NCBI RefSeq assembly: GCF_000421345.1
Contig: NZ_ATWV01000002.1
Span: forward strand, 310,001 to 374,000
Source of the DNA: Treponema bryantii NK4A124
GTDB lineage: Bacteria; Spirochaetota; Spirochaetia; Treponematales; Treponemataceae
Direction: 5' to 3'
DNA length: 64,000 bases
A program made the position numbers and the translations under genes. Below are positions 17,630 to 26,751 of this stretch, one piece after another. Under the pieces are notes generated by a model. The model had not been told where the DNA came from, ran no database searches, and worked only from the letters and a program-made list of their open reading frames with translations. Positions within the stretch are counted from its first letter, which is position 1. Every line of letters starts with the position of its first letter.

Positions 17630-19192
17630 TTAGTCTGCTAAGTTCTTATATTCATCAAATGTTTTGAGAACTTCTTCGTCCGGCTTTGTTGCCAGTGAAA
17701 CAATGATTGTAACTACAAGACATACAATGAATGCTGGAAGAATTTCATATACATCAAAAAGACCACCGTGGAGGTTGTGCCAGATAACAACTGTTGCACC
17801 ACCGGTAAGAAGACCTGCAACTGCTCCAGGAGCTGTAGTCTTTTTCCAGTAAAGAGCGAGGATGATAAGAGGACCAAAGGTTCCGCCAAAGCCTGCCCAT
17901 GCGTAAGAAACAAGACCAAAGATTGAAGAGTCAGGGTTAAGAGCGAGAATAAGGCCTACGATGGCAATTACAAATACACTTATTCGGCTGATGAGCATAA
18001 CAGTTTTGTCGCTTGCATCTTTTTTAATCAGTCCTTTGTAAATATCCTGACCAATTGCAGAAGAAGCTGAAAGAAGCTGTGAGTCTGCTGTAGACATAGA
18101 AGCAGCAAGAATACCACAAAGGAAGATTCCTGCAATGAAAGCCGGGAACATGCGGAGCATTGTTTCGCTGAATACTGCTTCCTGAGTTCCTGCTCCAAGA
18201 GCCTTAAGACCGCTTGTTGTTACTTCTGAAGCATTTGCACCAAGGATGATACCCTTGTTCAAAAGATAAGCAGTACCAAGGGCACCAATCAGAACGGCAC
18301 CGATATAAGAAATAATCATCCATGTAATACCAATGCGGCGGGCAGTTTTGATTTCTTTGTTAGAACGGCAGCCCATAAAGCGGATGATGATGTGTGGCAT
18401 TCCAAAATAACCAAGACACCAGGCAAAAGCAGATACAGCAGACATAGGGCTGAAGCTCTTGTTTCCGGTAAAGGCCTTAAGCATAGCTGAACCAAATTCT
18501 CCGCTGAGAGCTCTTTCTGTAAAGCTTGAAACCTGATTTACAGCGTTTCCAAAACCACCGAGGCTTGCAACGATAACGATTCCTGAAACGATGAAAGCGA
18601 TAAAAATAAGGCTTCCCTGAATGAAGTCTGTTGTACAAACAGCCTTATAACCACCAAGAATTGTATAAGAAAGAATGATTACAAAACCAATCAGAAGTCC
18701 TGTGTTCCAGTTGAGGCCGAATACAGAGCGGAAAAGCTTTGCACAGGCAACAAAACCTGAAGCAGTATAAATTGTAAAGAAAACTACAATAAAGAAAACA
18801 GATACAATAGAAAGAATATGAGTTTTATCTTTAAAACGGTTTGTAAGGAATTCTGGAATTGTGATTGAATCGCCAAAAGCTATTGAACACTTGCGCAAAG
18901 GTTTAGCAATAAAGAGCCATGCAAGATATGTACCAACAATAAGACCAATGGCTGTCCAGAAAGTTTCTTTGAAGCCGCCAAGGTAGCAGAGACCAGGAAG
19001 TCCCATTAAAACCCAGGCAGAAGAGTCTGAAGCTTCTGCAGAAAGTGCAGTTACCCAAGGTCCAACTTTTCTTCCACCAAGGAAGAAGTCTGCAGCAGAA
19101 TTATTGTCTTTTGCATTACGAAGACCAACTAAAACCATAAGGCCAAGGTAAAGAACAAAAGCAATAATCATCGCAATTGTTTGTGAAGTCAT
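17630..19192 (-). CDS. putP: Sodium/proline symporter (SSS family)
   Basis: This 520-residue sodium:solute symporter has about 13 predicted membrane segments. The N-terminal region contains DFFLGGRKVGPWVTALSAEASDSSAWVLMGLPG, typical of PutP, with the sodium-site serine/alanine-rich helix. Later segments such as GYKAVCTTDFIQGSLIF and ILAASMSTADSQLLSASSAI also match PutP. It imports proline with Na+ across the inner membrane. The start follows GAGG, seven or more bases upstream of the ATG. It appears monocistronic: the ROK gene converges on it and the Mrp gene is divergent across a 320-bp gap. Confidence 0.9.
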   Translation of the reverse strand: MTSQTIAMIIAFVLYLGLMVLVGLRNAKDNNSAADFFLGGRKVGPWVTALSAEASDSSAWVLMGLPGLCYLGGFKETFWTAIGLIVGTYLAWLFIAKPLRKCSIAFGDSITIPEFLTNRFKDKTHILSIVSVFFIVVFFTIYTASGFVACAKLFRSVFGLNWNTGLLIGFVIILSYTILGGYKAVCTTDFIQGSLIFIAFIVSGIVIVASLGGFGNAVNQVSSFTERALSGEFGSAMLKAFTGNKSFSPMSAVSAFAWCLGYFGMPHIIIRFMGCRSNKEIKTARRIGITWMIISYIGAVLIGALGTAYLLNKGIILGANASEVTTSGLKALGAGTQEAVFSETMLRMFPAFIAGIFLCGILAASMSTADSQLLSASSAIGQDIYKGLIKKDASDKTVMLISRISVFVIAIVGLILALNPDSSIFGLVSYAWAGFGGTFGPLIILALYWKKTTAPGAVAGLLTGGATVVIWHNLHGGLFDVYEILPAFIVCLVVTIIVSLATKPDEEVLKTFDEYKNLAD

Positions 19193-19276
19193 TTTTTATA
19201 CCTCATTTAAAAATAATTAATTTCTTTATTATAACTGTTTAGCGTGTTATTCTCAATAGAAACTAAAGAAAACTCC

Positions 19277-19454
19277 GTATAAAATCTAAGAGGCTTCCGC
19301 TGCACCGATCGCAAAACTGCGGGCGAGCTGGTTTTTGTGAAAAAATCCTGCGGTTTTGCTTCGCAAAATCCTCGGATTTTTTTTATGGCTAAGCGCCAAA
19401 TACCCCTCGATGCAGTTTTGCATCGGTTCCGCTCACGCCTCTCAGATTTTATAC
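19277..19454. repeat. Giant imperfect inverted repeat (about 178 bp) with nested hairpin
   Basis: The left arm 19277-19320 and right arm 19412-19454 are imperfect inverted copies. The outer ends match as GTATAAAATCT(A/G)AGAGGC, and inner parts match around CCGAT and GCAAAACTGC. The centre holds a second hairpin flanked by AAAAAATCC and GGATTTTTT. It contains no ORF or recognised RNA family and fills most of the 320-bp putP-mrp gap. No clear target-site duplication was seen. Confidence 0.65.
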
Positions 19455-19465
19455 AAGCATTTTCC

Positions 19466-19494
19466 TTGTCTTTTAATAATATTCTTAGTATATT
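19466..19494 (+). promoter_or_regulatory. Promoter of the Mrp gene
   Basis: TTGTCT at 19466-19471 and TATATT at 19489-19494 are 17 bp apart. GAGG precedes the ATG at 19513, so this gene has a normal short leader. Confidence 0.55.
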
Positions 19495-19512
19495 TTAAAT
19501 TGAGGTATAAAT

Positions 19513-20343
19513 ATGTCTGAATGTACACACGACTGCGGTTCCTGCGGTCAAGATTGTTCAAAGAGAGATTTACAGGTAAGCCTTCACAAAGACAGCAAGG
19601 TAAAGAAAGTTATTGGTATTGTTAGTGGAAAGGGCGGTGTTGGTAAATCCCTGGTAACCAGCCTTTTGGCCAGCAAAGTAAATAAAGACGGTTTCCGAAC
19701 TGCTATTCTGGACGCTGATATTACAGGTCCATCAATTCCTGAAAGCTTTGGAGTAGGCGATGAACGCGCCCAGGCTGTAGAAGGCCAGGATGCACTTACT
19801 CCTGTTGTAACTGATTCTGGCATTCAGCTTATGTCTATGAATTTTCTGCTTCAGAATGAAAATGACCCGGTTATCTGGCGTGGTCCTGTAATTGCGGGGG
19901 CAGTAAAACAGTTCTGGACAGATGTTATATGGAAGGATGTTGATTTTATGTTCGTGGATATGCCACCTGGAACAGGCGACGTACCGCTTACAGTTTTCCA
20001 GTCACTTCCTCTGGACGGAATTATTGTTGTAAGTTCACCACAGCAGCTTGTTCGCGTTATCGTAGAAAAGGCTGTAAACATGGCAAATATGATGAACATT
20101 CCAATTCTTGGAATTGTAGAAAACATGAGCTATGTAAAGTGCCCGGACTGCGGAAAAGAAATTACAGTTTTCGGCAAGAGCAACATTGATCAGATTGCAA
20201 AGGGCTTTAATATTCCGGTTCTGGCCCGCATTCCAATGCAGGAAGAGACCAGCCGTGCAGTAGACGCCGGCGATATAGAAAGCCTTGATATTCCGGAGTT
20301 GAAAGACGCTGCAGAAACAGTTGAGAAATTATTAAATGCCTAA
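19513..20343 (+). CDS. mrp: Mrp/NBP35-family iron-sulfur carrier ATPase
   Basis: The 276-residue P-loop protein probably delivers [4Fe-4S] clusters to apoproteins in the cytoplasm. An N-terminal cysteine-rich segment (CTHDCGSCGQDC, residues ~4-15) precedes the deviant Walker A motif SGKGGVGKS (~39-47). The Mrp signature FVDMPPGTGD lies near 155 and the conserved cluster-binding CPDC near 213-216. The cysteine-rich N-terminus makes it look like the NBP35/Mrp branch found in anaerobes. It is expressed from its own promoter right after the giant inverted repeat. No cluster-assembly genes lie nearby. Confidence 0.9.
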   Translation: MSECTHDCGSCGQDCSKRDLQVSLHKDSKVKKVIGIVSGKGGVGKSLVTSLLASKVNKDGFRTAILDADITGPSIPESFGVGDERAQAVEGQDALTPVVTDSGIQLMSMNFLLQNENDPVIWRGPVIAGAVKQFWTDVIWKDVDFMFVDMPPGTGDVPLTVFQSLPLDGIIVVSSPQQLVRVIVEKAVNMANMMNIPILGIVENMSYVKCPDCGKEITVFGKSNIDQIAKGFNIPVLARIPMQEETSRAVDAGDIESLDIPELKDAAETVEKLLNA

Positions 20344-20400
20344 AATCGAAGAACCGTTAAAAAGCAAGCCGAAAGGGTTGCTTTAGGTTCATCGAAAGAA

Positions 20401-20434
20401 TGGCACAGAGGCAAGCTGTGCTTGCCGACTGCCA
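20401..20434. repeat. Nested hairpin upstream of the TrpR-family gene
   Basis: GGCAAGC-TGT-GCTTGCC (20410-20426) is a perfect 7-bp hairpin inside an outer stem TGGCA/TGCCA (20401-20405 with 20430-20434). No T-run follows, so it is not a standard terminator. It directly abuts the -35 box at 20435. Confidence 0.5.
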
Positions 20435-20462
20435 TTGCAAATATCTGAAAATATGCTATACT
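20435..20462 (+). promoter_or_regulatory. Leaderless promoter of the TrpR-family gene
   Basis: TTGCAA at 20435-20440 and the extended -10 TGCTATACT (hexamer 20457-20462) are 16 bp apart. The -10 ends seven bases before the ATG at 20470, and there is no ribosome site. Confidence 0.6.
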
Positions 20463-20469
20463 TGTTTCT

Positions 20470-20787
20470 ATGAATGATAACAAAGAAACAAAAGGTATTA
20501 CCGAAGAAGAAATTGCTTCTACTATAAAAGAGCTTTGTCATCTGATTAAAAAATCAGATGATGAAGCCTTTATTTATGAGTTTTTCAACTGTCTTTTTAC
20601 CAAGCCTGAGCTTAAGGATATTGCCAACCGCTGGCTTTTAGTAAAGGAAATTGATGCCGGAACTACTCAGCGAGAAATTGCTAACAAGTTCAGCATGTCA
20701 CTTTGCAAAATTACCCGCGGCTCGCGAGAGCTTAATAAGGAAGACAGCGCCTTTAGAAAAATGCTGGAATTATTAAAAAATCAGTAA
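20470..20787 (+). CDS. TrpR/YerC-family DNA-binding protein
   Basis: This 105-residue protein matches the Trp-repressor superfamily. Its C-terminal half has the helix-turn-helix TTQREIANKFSMSLCKITRGS, close to the TrpR pattern [22 protein letters not shown]. In TrpR the domain binds tryptophan and represses biosynthesis. The ligand here is uncertain, because YerC-type relatives have other or unknown roles and no tryptophan genes lie nearby. It is followed 57 bp later by the ankyrin lipoprotein, which has its own ribosome site. The mRNA is probably leaderless. Confidence 0.8.
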   Translation: MNDNKETKGITEEEIASTIKELCHLIKKSDDEAFIYEFFNCLFTKPELKDIANRWLLVKEIDAGTTQREIANKFSMSLCKITRGSRELNKEDSAFRKMLELLKNQ

Positions 20788-20844
20788 ATTGAAAGCCATA
20801 ATTCCCCGATAAAGACAATAGATATGTATATTCAGAGGGGAATT

Positions 20845-23625
20845 ATGGAAAAAAGAATATCAGGCTTTAAAACTATAACTTTTGCCGGATTTACCGCACT
20901 TCTTTTACTTTCCGGCTGTGCAAGTACTAAGCCGGTCGCTTCTAAAAATACACCACAGCAGCTCATTATGCAGAACCGTAAAGCCGAGGCAATGCAGGAA
21001 TTTGTAATGCCTACGGATATCAACGCAATGGATGAAGACGGAAATACCGTTCTGCATGTTGCCGCTAAAGTTGATGATGCCGAACTGGTAACTTATTTTA
21101 TTTTTAAGGGAGCAGATCCTGAACTTAAGAATCTAAATGGAGATACTCCTCTGCATGTTGCAATCAAGAATAATTCTTTTGAAGCAGCAAAAGCTCTTTC
21201 AGCCGTAAGTTCAACACTCTTTTCACGTGATAATGAAGGTGTAACAGCCCTGGACCGTGGACTTATGGCAGATGATCAGTATTACGACATTTTTATTACA
21301 ACAAAAGCAGGCGAACTTCGTGATGTAGACGGCCAAACTATTGTTCATTATTTCGTACGTACAAAAAATCTTAAGGGAATCCGTCAGTGTATTGCAGAAG
21401 GAATTCCTATTTCTGTAGTTGATGATAATGGTAAAACTCCGCTCGATGTAGCTTTTGAAAATCTAGATGATGAAGATTCAGTAGAAATTGCCGCAGAGCT
21501 TATTATGGGCGGTGCAGATGAAGTTGAAACTGAGTTTTCTTATTTCCAGGATGCAATGCTTGCCCGCAATGTTAATTCCCGCTTTGATGACGGCCAGACT
21601 CCGCTTCATCTTGCAGCAATTTACGGACATAACGCAATTGCAAAATATCTCCTTGAAAATGATGCCGATACAACTGTGCAGGACAGCTCTGGTGCAACAC
21701 CACTGCATGAAGCTGTTCGCTATGGAAATATTGAAATTGCAAGAGCTCTTCTTAATTCGGGTGCAAATGTAAATGCCCGCGATAATCTTGGAAAAACACC
21801 TGTAATGCTTATTCTTCCAAAGGATAAGTCTGCCGAAATCTATAAGCTTCTTATTACCTACAGAGCAGACCTTAGCCAGAAGGATATGTTTGGTGATACA
21901 GTTCTCCATACAGCTTCAATGCTTAATGTGGGAGCAGGAACCTTCTCTGTACTTATCAGTGGAGGAGCTGATGTTGATGCCCGCAATAAGGAAGGTGTAA
22001 CCCCACTGGCAATTGCAGTACAGAAAAACGACCTTGAAACAGTAAAACTGCTTACAGCAGCAGGAGCAGATATTCATACCCAGGATACAAACGGAAATTC
22101 TCCACTTTCTATTGCACTTGCCGGAACTCCTGAAATGCTTGAAGCAGTCGTTAATGAATCAAATGCAGCTTCAACAGATTCAAACGGAAATACACCACTG
22201 CATCTGGCACTTTTGTGTGATGCTCCGCTTGCAAAGGTTCAGTACATCATAAGCCTTATGAAGGATGTAAATACCCGTAATAAGGACGGTAACTCAGCTC
22301 TCTTCCTTTCTATTTTGAAAAACCGACAGAAGGTAGGGGAGCTGCTGCTTGCAAAAAATGCAGATATTTTCTCTACAAATACAAACAACAATTCACCTCT
22401 CCGTCTTGCCCTTAAGTATGGCGGTTCAGTTCAGGACTGGCTCATTACTTCTAAAACTATTAAGTCTAAGGACGGAACTGGAAACACAGTTTTGCATTAT
22501 GCTGCAGAATGGCAGTATAAGGATGCAATTTCTAGCCTTGTAATGAAGGGTGCAGACATCAGCGTAAAAAATGCAAACGGTGAAACACCTCTCTTTAATG
22601 CAGTAAAAACTAATAACCCGGAAATTATTCAGATTGTAGTTGATTCTGGGGCTGACATTCAGGTTCGCGACAATCTTGGTTCGACAGTAATGCATACTGC
22701 TGTTCGCTGGGACGCTCCTGCTTCAATTGATAAACTGCTGGAGCTTGGAATTAATGTAAATGCGCAGAATACTTCAGGAAAGTCTCCTCTGGCCGAGGCT
22801 GTTGTTGCCGGTAAGTTTGATATTGCTAAAAAACTTCTTGCTTCTGGTGCAGACCCTAATACCTGCGATTCAAACGGCGTAACAGTTTTGATGGATGCAA
22901 TCCGCGGAAACAGTCGTGATAGCGTAAAGCTTCTTTTGAGCTATGGTGCTAACCCTAACGTTCAGGAAGTAAACGGACAGAATGCTTACCACGAAGCAGC
23001 TTATATGGCTGATATTGATATAATCAGACTGATTAGAAATGCCGGTGGAATTCCACTTTCCCGCGATAAGCAGGGAAATACTCCTTTCTCAATTGTTTTG
23101 AAAAAGGATATCAGCGTAATCCGTGAAGTACTTGGAAATAATTACACAATTACAGACAGTGACGGAAATACCCCTGTTCATATTGTGGTTAAGGCAAATG
23201 CTTCTGATTCCCTTCTGCAGGTTTTGATTGATGAAGGTTACCCGGTTGATACAAGAAATGCAGACGGTTATACAGCCCTTAATTATGCAATTGAAAATGA
23301 TGATGTAAAGACAGCACTTGTACTTCTTGAGAATGGCGCAAATCCATTCCAACAGATTGATAAGAAGGGTAAAAACGGAATTTCAATTGCTCTGGATAAG
23401 GGTAACAAAAAGATGATTTCGAATATCGTAAAATATGCCGGAAAGATGACGGATGTTCAGGGAAATACAATCCTTCATTACGCGGCTAAGACCTGTACTC
23501 CTGAAATGGTAAAGACTTTGATTTCTTATGGAATTGATAAGAGTGTGAAGAATGTGAGCGGTGATACTGCTTATACGATTGCCGTTAGATGGAGAAGGCC
23601 GGAAATTGCGGCGTTGCTTAAGTAA
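20845..23625 (+). CDS. Large ankyrin-repeat lipoprotein
   Basis: At 926 residues this protein is almost entirely ankyrin repeats, roughly two dozen units from about residue 45 to the C-terminus. It has recurring motifs such as DGNTVLHVAAK, NGDTPLHVAIK and GATPLHEAVRYGN. The N-terminus is a lipoprotein signal with lipobox LLLSGC, so it is exported and lipidated. ATG 20845 has GAGGGG upstream; an earlier in-frame ATG at 20824 has no ribosome site. Such a long solenoid suggests an extracytoplasmic scaffold or protein-binding role, and no enzyme domain is visible. Two inverted short repeats follow it. Confidence 0.88.
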   Translation: MEKRISGFKTITFAGFTALLLLSGCASTKPVASKNTPQQLIMQNRKAEAMQEFVMPTDINAMDEDGNTVLHVAAKVDDAELVTYFIFKGADPELKNLNGDTPLHVAIKNNSFEAAKALSAVSSTLFSRDNEGVTALDRGLMADDQYYDIFITTKAGELRDVDGQTIVHYFVRTKNLKGIRQCIAEGIPISVVDDNGKTPLDVAFENLDDEDSVEIAAELIMGGADEVETEFSYFQDAMLARNVNSRFDDGQTPLHLAAIYGHNAIAKYLLENDADTTVQDSSGATPLHEAVRYGNIEIARALLNSGANVNARDNLGKTPVMLILPKDKSAEIYKLLITYRADLSQKDMFGDTVLHTASMLNVGAGTFSVLISGGADVDARNKEGVTPLAIAVQKNDLETVKLLTAAGADIHTQDTNGNSPLSIALAGTPEMLEAVVNESNAASTDSNGNTPLHLALLCDAPLAKVQYIISLMKDVNTRNKDGNSALFLSILKNRQKVGELLLAKNADIFSTNTNNNSPLRLALKYGGSVQDWLITSKTIKSKDGTGNTVLHYAAEWQYKDAISSLVMKGADISVKNANGETPLFNAVKTNNPEIIQIVVDSGADIQVRDNLGSTVMHTAVRWDAPASIDKLLELGINVNAQNTSGKSPLAEAVVAGKFDIAKKLLASGADPNTCDSNGVTVLMDAIRGNSRDSVKLLLSYGANPNVQEVNGQNAYHEAAYMADIDIIRLIRNAGGIPLSRDKQGNTPFSIVLKKDISVIREVLGNNYTITDSDGNTPVHIVVKANASDSLLQVLIDEGYPVDTRNADGYTALNYAIENDDVKTALVLLENGANPFQQIDKKGKNGISIALDKGNKKMISNIVKYAGKMTDVQGNTILHYAAKTCTPEMVKTLISYGIDKSVKNVSGDTAYTIAVRWRRPEIAALLK

Positions 23626-23653
23626 ATGTCATTGCCGGACTTTTGAAATAAAT

Positions 23654-23727
23654 GTCATTCCCGTGCTTGACACGGGAATCTAGAAATCCCTGTCCATTCT
23701 AGATCCTCGGGTCAAGCCCGAGGATGA
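23654..23727. repeat. Pair of inverted palindromic repeats, family A/E
   Basis: Each unit is a GTCAT...ATC hairpin: one built on CCCGTGCTTGACACGGG, the other on CCTCGGGTCAAGCCCGAGG. They face each other and share the TCTAGA junction. The pair separates the convergent ankyrin and uraA genes. Confidence 0.75.
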
Positions 23728-23739
23728 CAAAAGCGGAAA

Positions 23740-25071
23740 CTAAGCTTCTTCTTTCGAAAGCATCAGGTTAGTAAGAATACCAAGGATAAGTGCACAGGCT
23801 ACAGTACGAATCTCAACTGCACCGAAGCTTACTACCATTCCGCCTACACCAGTAATGAAGATTACCGATGCAACGAAGAGGTTGCGGTTCTTGTTCAAAT
23901 CTACAGTCTGGAAAATCTTAAAGCCTGAAACTGCAATGAAGCCGTAGAGGGCAATACAAACACCACCCATTACACAGCTAGGAATTGTTTCGAGGAAGGC
24001 TACGAGAGGACTGATCATAGAGAAGATGATACATGCAAAAGCACAGCCCCAGATAGATACTGTAGAAGCGTTGCGGGTAATTGCTACACAGGCAATAGAC
24101 TCGCCGTATGTTGTGTTAGGACATCCGCCGAAGAAGGCACCTGCGATAGAACCTACACCGTCACCAAGCAATGTGCGTGTAAGGCCTGGGTTTTCAAGAA
24201 GGTCCTGTCCAACGATGCTTGAAAGGTTTTTGTGGTCTGCAAGGTGTTCTGCGAATACTACGAAAGCAACCGGAACATAAGCTGCAAAAATTGCAATGAG
24301 GTATTTACCTGTAACTGCACTGAGTCCTTCGCCGCCACCAAGCATAAAGGTGAACTTTGGAAGTGCGAAGATACCGCAGTTCTTAAGGGCGCTGTAGTTA
24401 ATTACAATAAGCTCTGGATTATTAATTGCCTTGCCGATGAGGGCGAATAAAGAGGCACAAAGATAACCTGCAAGAATACCAATGATAAAAGGAATGAGAC
24501 GGCCCATCTTTTTGCCGTAAGTAGAGCAGAGCATTGTAACTGCAAGTGTTACGAGACCGCATACAAGGCAGATGTAAGTGCTTCCGCCTTCTACGCTTGA
24601 CTTCATAAGGTCTCCAACGGCATTGCCGGAAAGGCTTAATCCGATAATAGCAACTGTAGGTCCGATTATTACCGGTGGCATAAGCTTTGAAATCCAGTTA
24701 ACACCGCAGAACTTTACTACAATTGCGATGATAACATATACGAGACCTGCCATAAGGGCACCAATGATAAGACCCCAGTAGCCGGCCTGTTCTGTAAGGC
24801 CAAGAGTTGCGGCACCTGCAAAGGCACTGAACATTGAAGGAAGGAAAGCGAATGAGCTTCCAAGGAAAACAGGGCTTGAGCTCTTTGTAAAGAGAAGGTA
24901 AACAATAGAACCAATACCTGCTCCAAAAAGGGCTGCAGAAGCTGAAAGATTATGACCTACAACTGCCGGAACTGCAATTGTGGCAGCCATGATGGCAAGA
25001 AGCTGCTGCAAAGCAAACAGCACAACTTTACCGAATTTTGGTTTGTCTTTGATTCCGTAAATCAAATCCAT
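23740..25071 (-). CDS. uraA: Uracil permease (NCS2 family)
   Basis: This 443-residue inner-membrane nucleobase:cation symporter has about 14 hydrophobic segments. Family marks are the early QQLLAIMAATIAVPAVVG, the FAEHLADHKNLSSIVGQDLL segment near residue 275 (UraA-like substrate-site Glu and His), and GGCPNTTYGESIACVAITR near 315, with the NxxxYGE pattern of uracil permeases. That favours uracil over xanthine or urate. The start follows AAGGAG. The gene stands alone between the ankyrin gene (convergent) and the lipase-like gene (divergent). Confidence 0.9.
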   Translation of the reverse strand: MDLIYGIKDKPKFGKVVLFALQQLLAIMAATIAVPAVVGHNLSASAALFGAGIGSIVYLLFTKSSSPVFLGSSFAFLPSMFSAFAGAATLGLTEQAGYWGLIIGALMAGLVYVIIAIVVKFCGVNWISKLMPPVIIGPTVAIIGLSLSGNAVGDLMKSSVEGGSTYICLVCGLVTLAVTMLCSTYGKKMGRLIPFIIGILAGYLCASLFALIGKAINNPELIVINYSALKNCGIFALPKFTFMLGGGEGLSAVTGKYLIAIFAAYVPVAFVVFAEHLADHKNLSSIVGQDLLENPGLTRTLLGDGVGSIAGAFFGGCPNTTYGESIACVAITRNASTVSIWGCAFACIIFSMISPLVAFLETIPSCVMGGVCIALYGFIAVSGFKIFQTVDLNKNRNLFVASVIFITGVGGMVVSFGAVEIRTVACALILGILTNLMLSKEEA

Positions 25072-25160
25072 TTTGAATACTCCTTTTATTATGGTTAATT
25101 AATTTATTATAATCGCATGGGCTCCAGAATTCAATTATATTTCCAGAATTATATTTCATG

Positions 25161-25189
25161 TTGCCTGCAGGATTTTTCCTTGTTATATT
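25161..25189 (+). promoter_or_regulatory. Promoter of the hydrolase gene at 25235
   Basis: TTGCCT at 25161-25166 and TATATT at 25184-25189 are 17 bp apart, with an extended TGT before the -10. A leader of about 40 nt carries AAGGAAG. Confidence 0.55.
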
Positions 25190-25234
25190 ATATATAAACA
25201 GCTGTTATATTTGCGGCTTTACAAGGAAGTTTGT

Positions 25235-26383
25235 ATGGCAGATTTTTTTGATTATTTGAACTGGCGCGGTGATTTAACTTTTGATAAGGTTCCTTTTGGA
25301 AAGATTGATGCGCTTTTGCTTGCTCACTTATCCTATTCAATATTTGATGGAGTAGTTCCTTCTTCTTTTGAAGAAAAAAAGACTTTGGGTCAGGTTGCTA
25401 AAGATTTTGCGGCCATGCCTGATTATGAAGAAAGAATTAATATAGGATTTCTGATTAACAAGCGTACTGCAGAGCTTATGTTTAAGTGTGCAGAAACCGA
25501 GCGCTATAAAAATATGGAGCTTTGTGCTTTCAGAAATATTTATAATGAAGAAAATGTAGAACAGTTTGCAGCTGTAACTTATATTATTAAGGAAAATGGC
25601 CGGGAAAAGAAAATAATTGCCCTGCGCGGAACTGATGATACGATTGTAGGCTGGAAGGAAGATTTTAATATTGCATGGATGGAGCAGATTCCGGCTCAAA
25701 AGGATGCCCTTGACTATTATAACGAAGCTTGTTCTGCATTAGATGGAGATTTTATTCTTACAGGACATTCAAAGGGTGGAAATCTGGTAATAAATACAGC
25801 GGTTATGTGCGGTGATAAACTGCAGAAAAGGATAAGCCAGGTTTATAACTTTGACGGCCCAGGCTTTGCTGCAGATTTCTTTGAAAAGGCAGAATACAAG
25901 GCTGTGGAGGAAAGAATTAATTCATTTTATCCGGGCTTTTCTGTAGTAGGAATGATTTTTCATCATCCAAAGAAGTTTGAAATTGTAAAAAGCGATGGTT
26001 TTGCCTTCTGGCAGCATGATGCTATGAACTGGCAGATTATGGGCTCAAATTTTATAAATGAAGGTGACTTTACAGAAGAAAGCCAGCTCTTTTATAAAGC
26101 TTTTAATGAATGGATAGACAAACTGGATACAGAGCAAAAGAAAGATTTTGTTGAAACTATGTTCTATATATTAGAAGCTTCGGGAGCAAAAACTAATAAC
26201 GAAATTGAAAAGGATGCCCTTAAATGTACAGCCCGCATGCTTGCTTCCTATGCCGAAATGGGCAAAGATCGCCGCAAAGAGATGAAAAATATTTTAAGCA
26301 TGTTTAAAGATGTCATTGCAGATGATATTCCAATCTTTAAGCCTCTTGTACTGTTAAAAAATAATTTGCGAATATTAGGGTGA
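25235..26383 (+). CDS. DUF2974-type alpha/beta hydrolase (lipase-like)
   Basis: The 382-residue cytoplasmic protein starts with MADFFDYLNWRGDLTFDKVP, characteristic of the DUF2974 family. A lipase-class nucleophile elbow GHSKGG lies near residue 175 (TGHSKGGNLVINTAV), preceded by a beta-strand region IALRGTDDTIVGWKEDF as in class-3 lipases. It probably cleaves an ester bond in a lipid or lysophospholipid, but the substrate is not known. ATG 25235 follows AAGGAAG; the in-frame TTG at 25211 is too early. The following FHA gene has its own promoter inside the last codons. Confidence 0.8.
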   Translation: MADFFDYLNWRGDLTFDKVPFGKIDALLLAHLSYSIFDGVVPSSFEEKKTLGQVAKDFAAMPDYEERINIGFLINKRTAELMFKCAETERYKNMELCAFRNIYNEENVEQFAAVTYIIKENGREKKIIALRGTDDTIVGWKEDFNIAWMEQIPAQKDALDYYNEACSALDGDFILTGHSKGGNLVINTAVMCGDKLQKRISQVYNFDGPGFAADFFEKAEYKAVEERINSFYPGFSVVGMIFHHPKKFEIVKSDGFAFWQHDAMNWQIMGSNFINEGDFTEESQLFYKAFNEWIDKLDTEQKKDFVETMFYILEASGAKTNNEIEKDALKCTARMLASYAEMGKDRRKEMKNILSMFKDVIADDIPIFKPLVLLKNNLRILG

Positions 26384-26394
26384 GGTTTTATAAT
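26366..26394 (+). promoter_or_regulatory. Leaderless promoter of the FHA gene
   Basis: TTGCGA at 26366-26371 and TATAAT at 26389-26394 are 17 bp apart. The -10 ends six bases before the ATG at 26401. The promoter lies within the end of the upstream hydrolase gene. Confidence 0.65.
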
Positions 26395-26400
26395 TTAAGT

Positions 26401-26745
26401 ATGAGTGATACAACAATTGTAACAAGCAGTCCTGTAGGACGCCATCTTGATTCTCTTGGGGAAGGAAAGCCTGCCTCATATCTTATGTTCAATCAGAAAA
26501 AAGTTGAACTGGTTGCAAAAATTACTATAGGCCGCGATACAGATAATGATGTAGTAGTTGATAATAAGCTTGCCAGCCGTCATCATGCTATGATTCAGAA
26601 AATTAAAGACGCATATTTTATAAAAGATGTAGGAAGTACAAACGGAACCTTTATTAATGGAATCCGTATTCCAAATGATAAATATGTAAAACTGAATCCA
26701 GGTGATAAAATTTCAATTGGTAATATGAGCCTTGTGGTTTCCTAA
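26401..26745 (+). CDS. FHA-domain phosphopeptide-binding protein
   Basis: This protein of about 114 residues is essentially one FHA domain. The hallmark residues are present in order: IGRDTDNDVVVD (Gly-Arg pair), ASRHHAMI (Ser and His that contact phosphothreonine), and VGSTNGTFING (Asn-Gly). It should recognise phosphothreonine made by the Ser/Thr kinase encoded two genes downstream. I choose ATG 26401 because a -10 box ends just before it. A GTG at 26380 would start upstream of that promoter. The phosphatase gene follows after a few bases. Confidence 0.85.
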   Translation: MSDTTIVTSSPVGRHLDSLGEGKPASYLMFNQKKVELVAKITIGRDTDNDVVVDNKLASRHHAMIQKIKDAYFIKDVGSTNGTFINGIRIPNDKYVKLNPGDKISIGNMSLVVS

Positions 26746-26751
26746 GGTTCT

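Noticed and set aside
17630-19192. Pantothenate or glucose symporter instead of PutP
   Set aside because: The LGGRKVGPWVTALSAEASDSS segment and overall pattern are closer to proline symporters.
19277-19454. Insertion sequence or MITE with target duplication
   Set aside because: No transposase ORF and no clear duplication of flanking bases were found. I kept it as an inverted repeat only.
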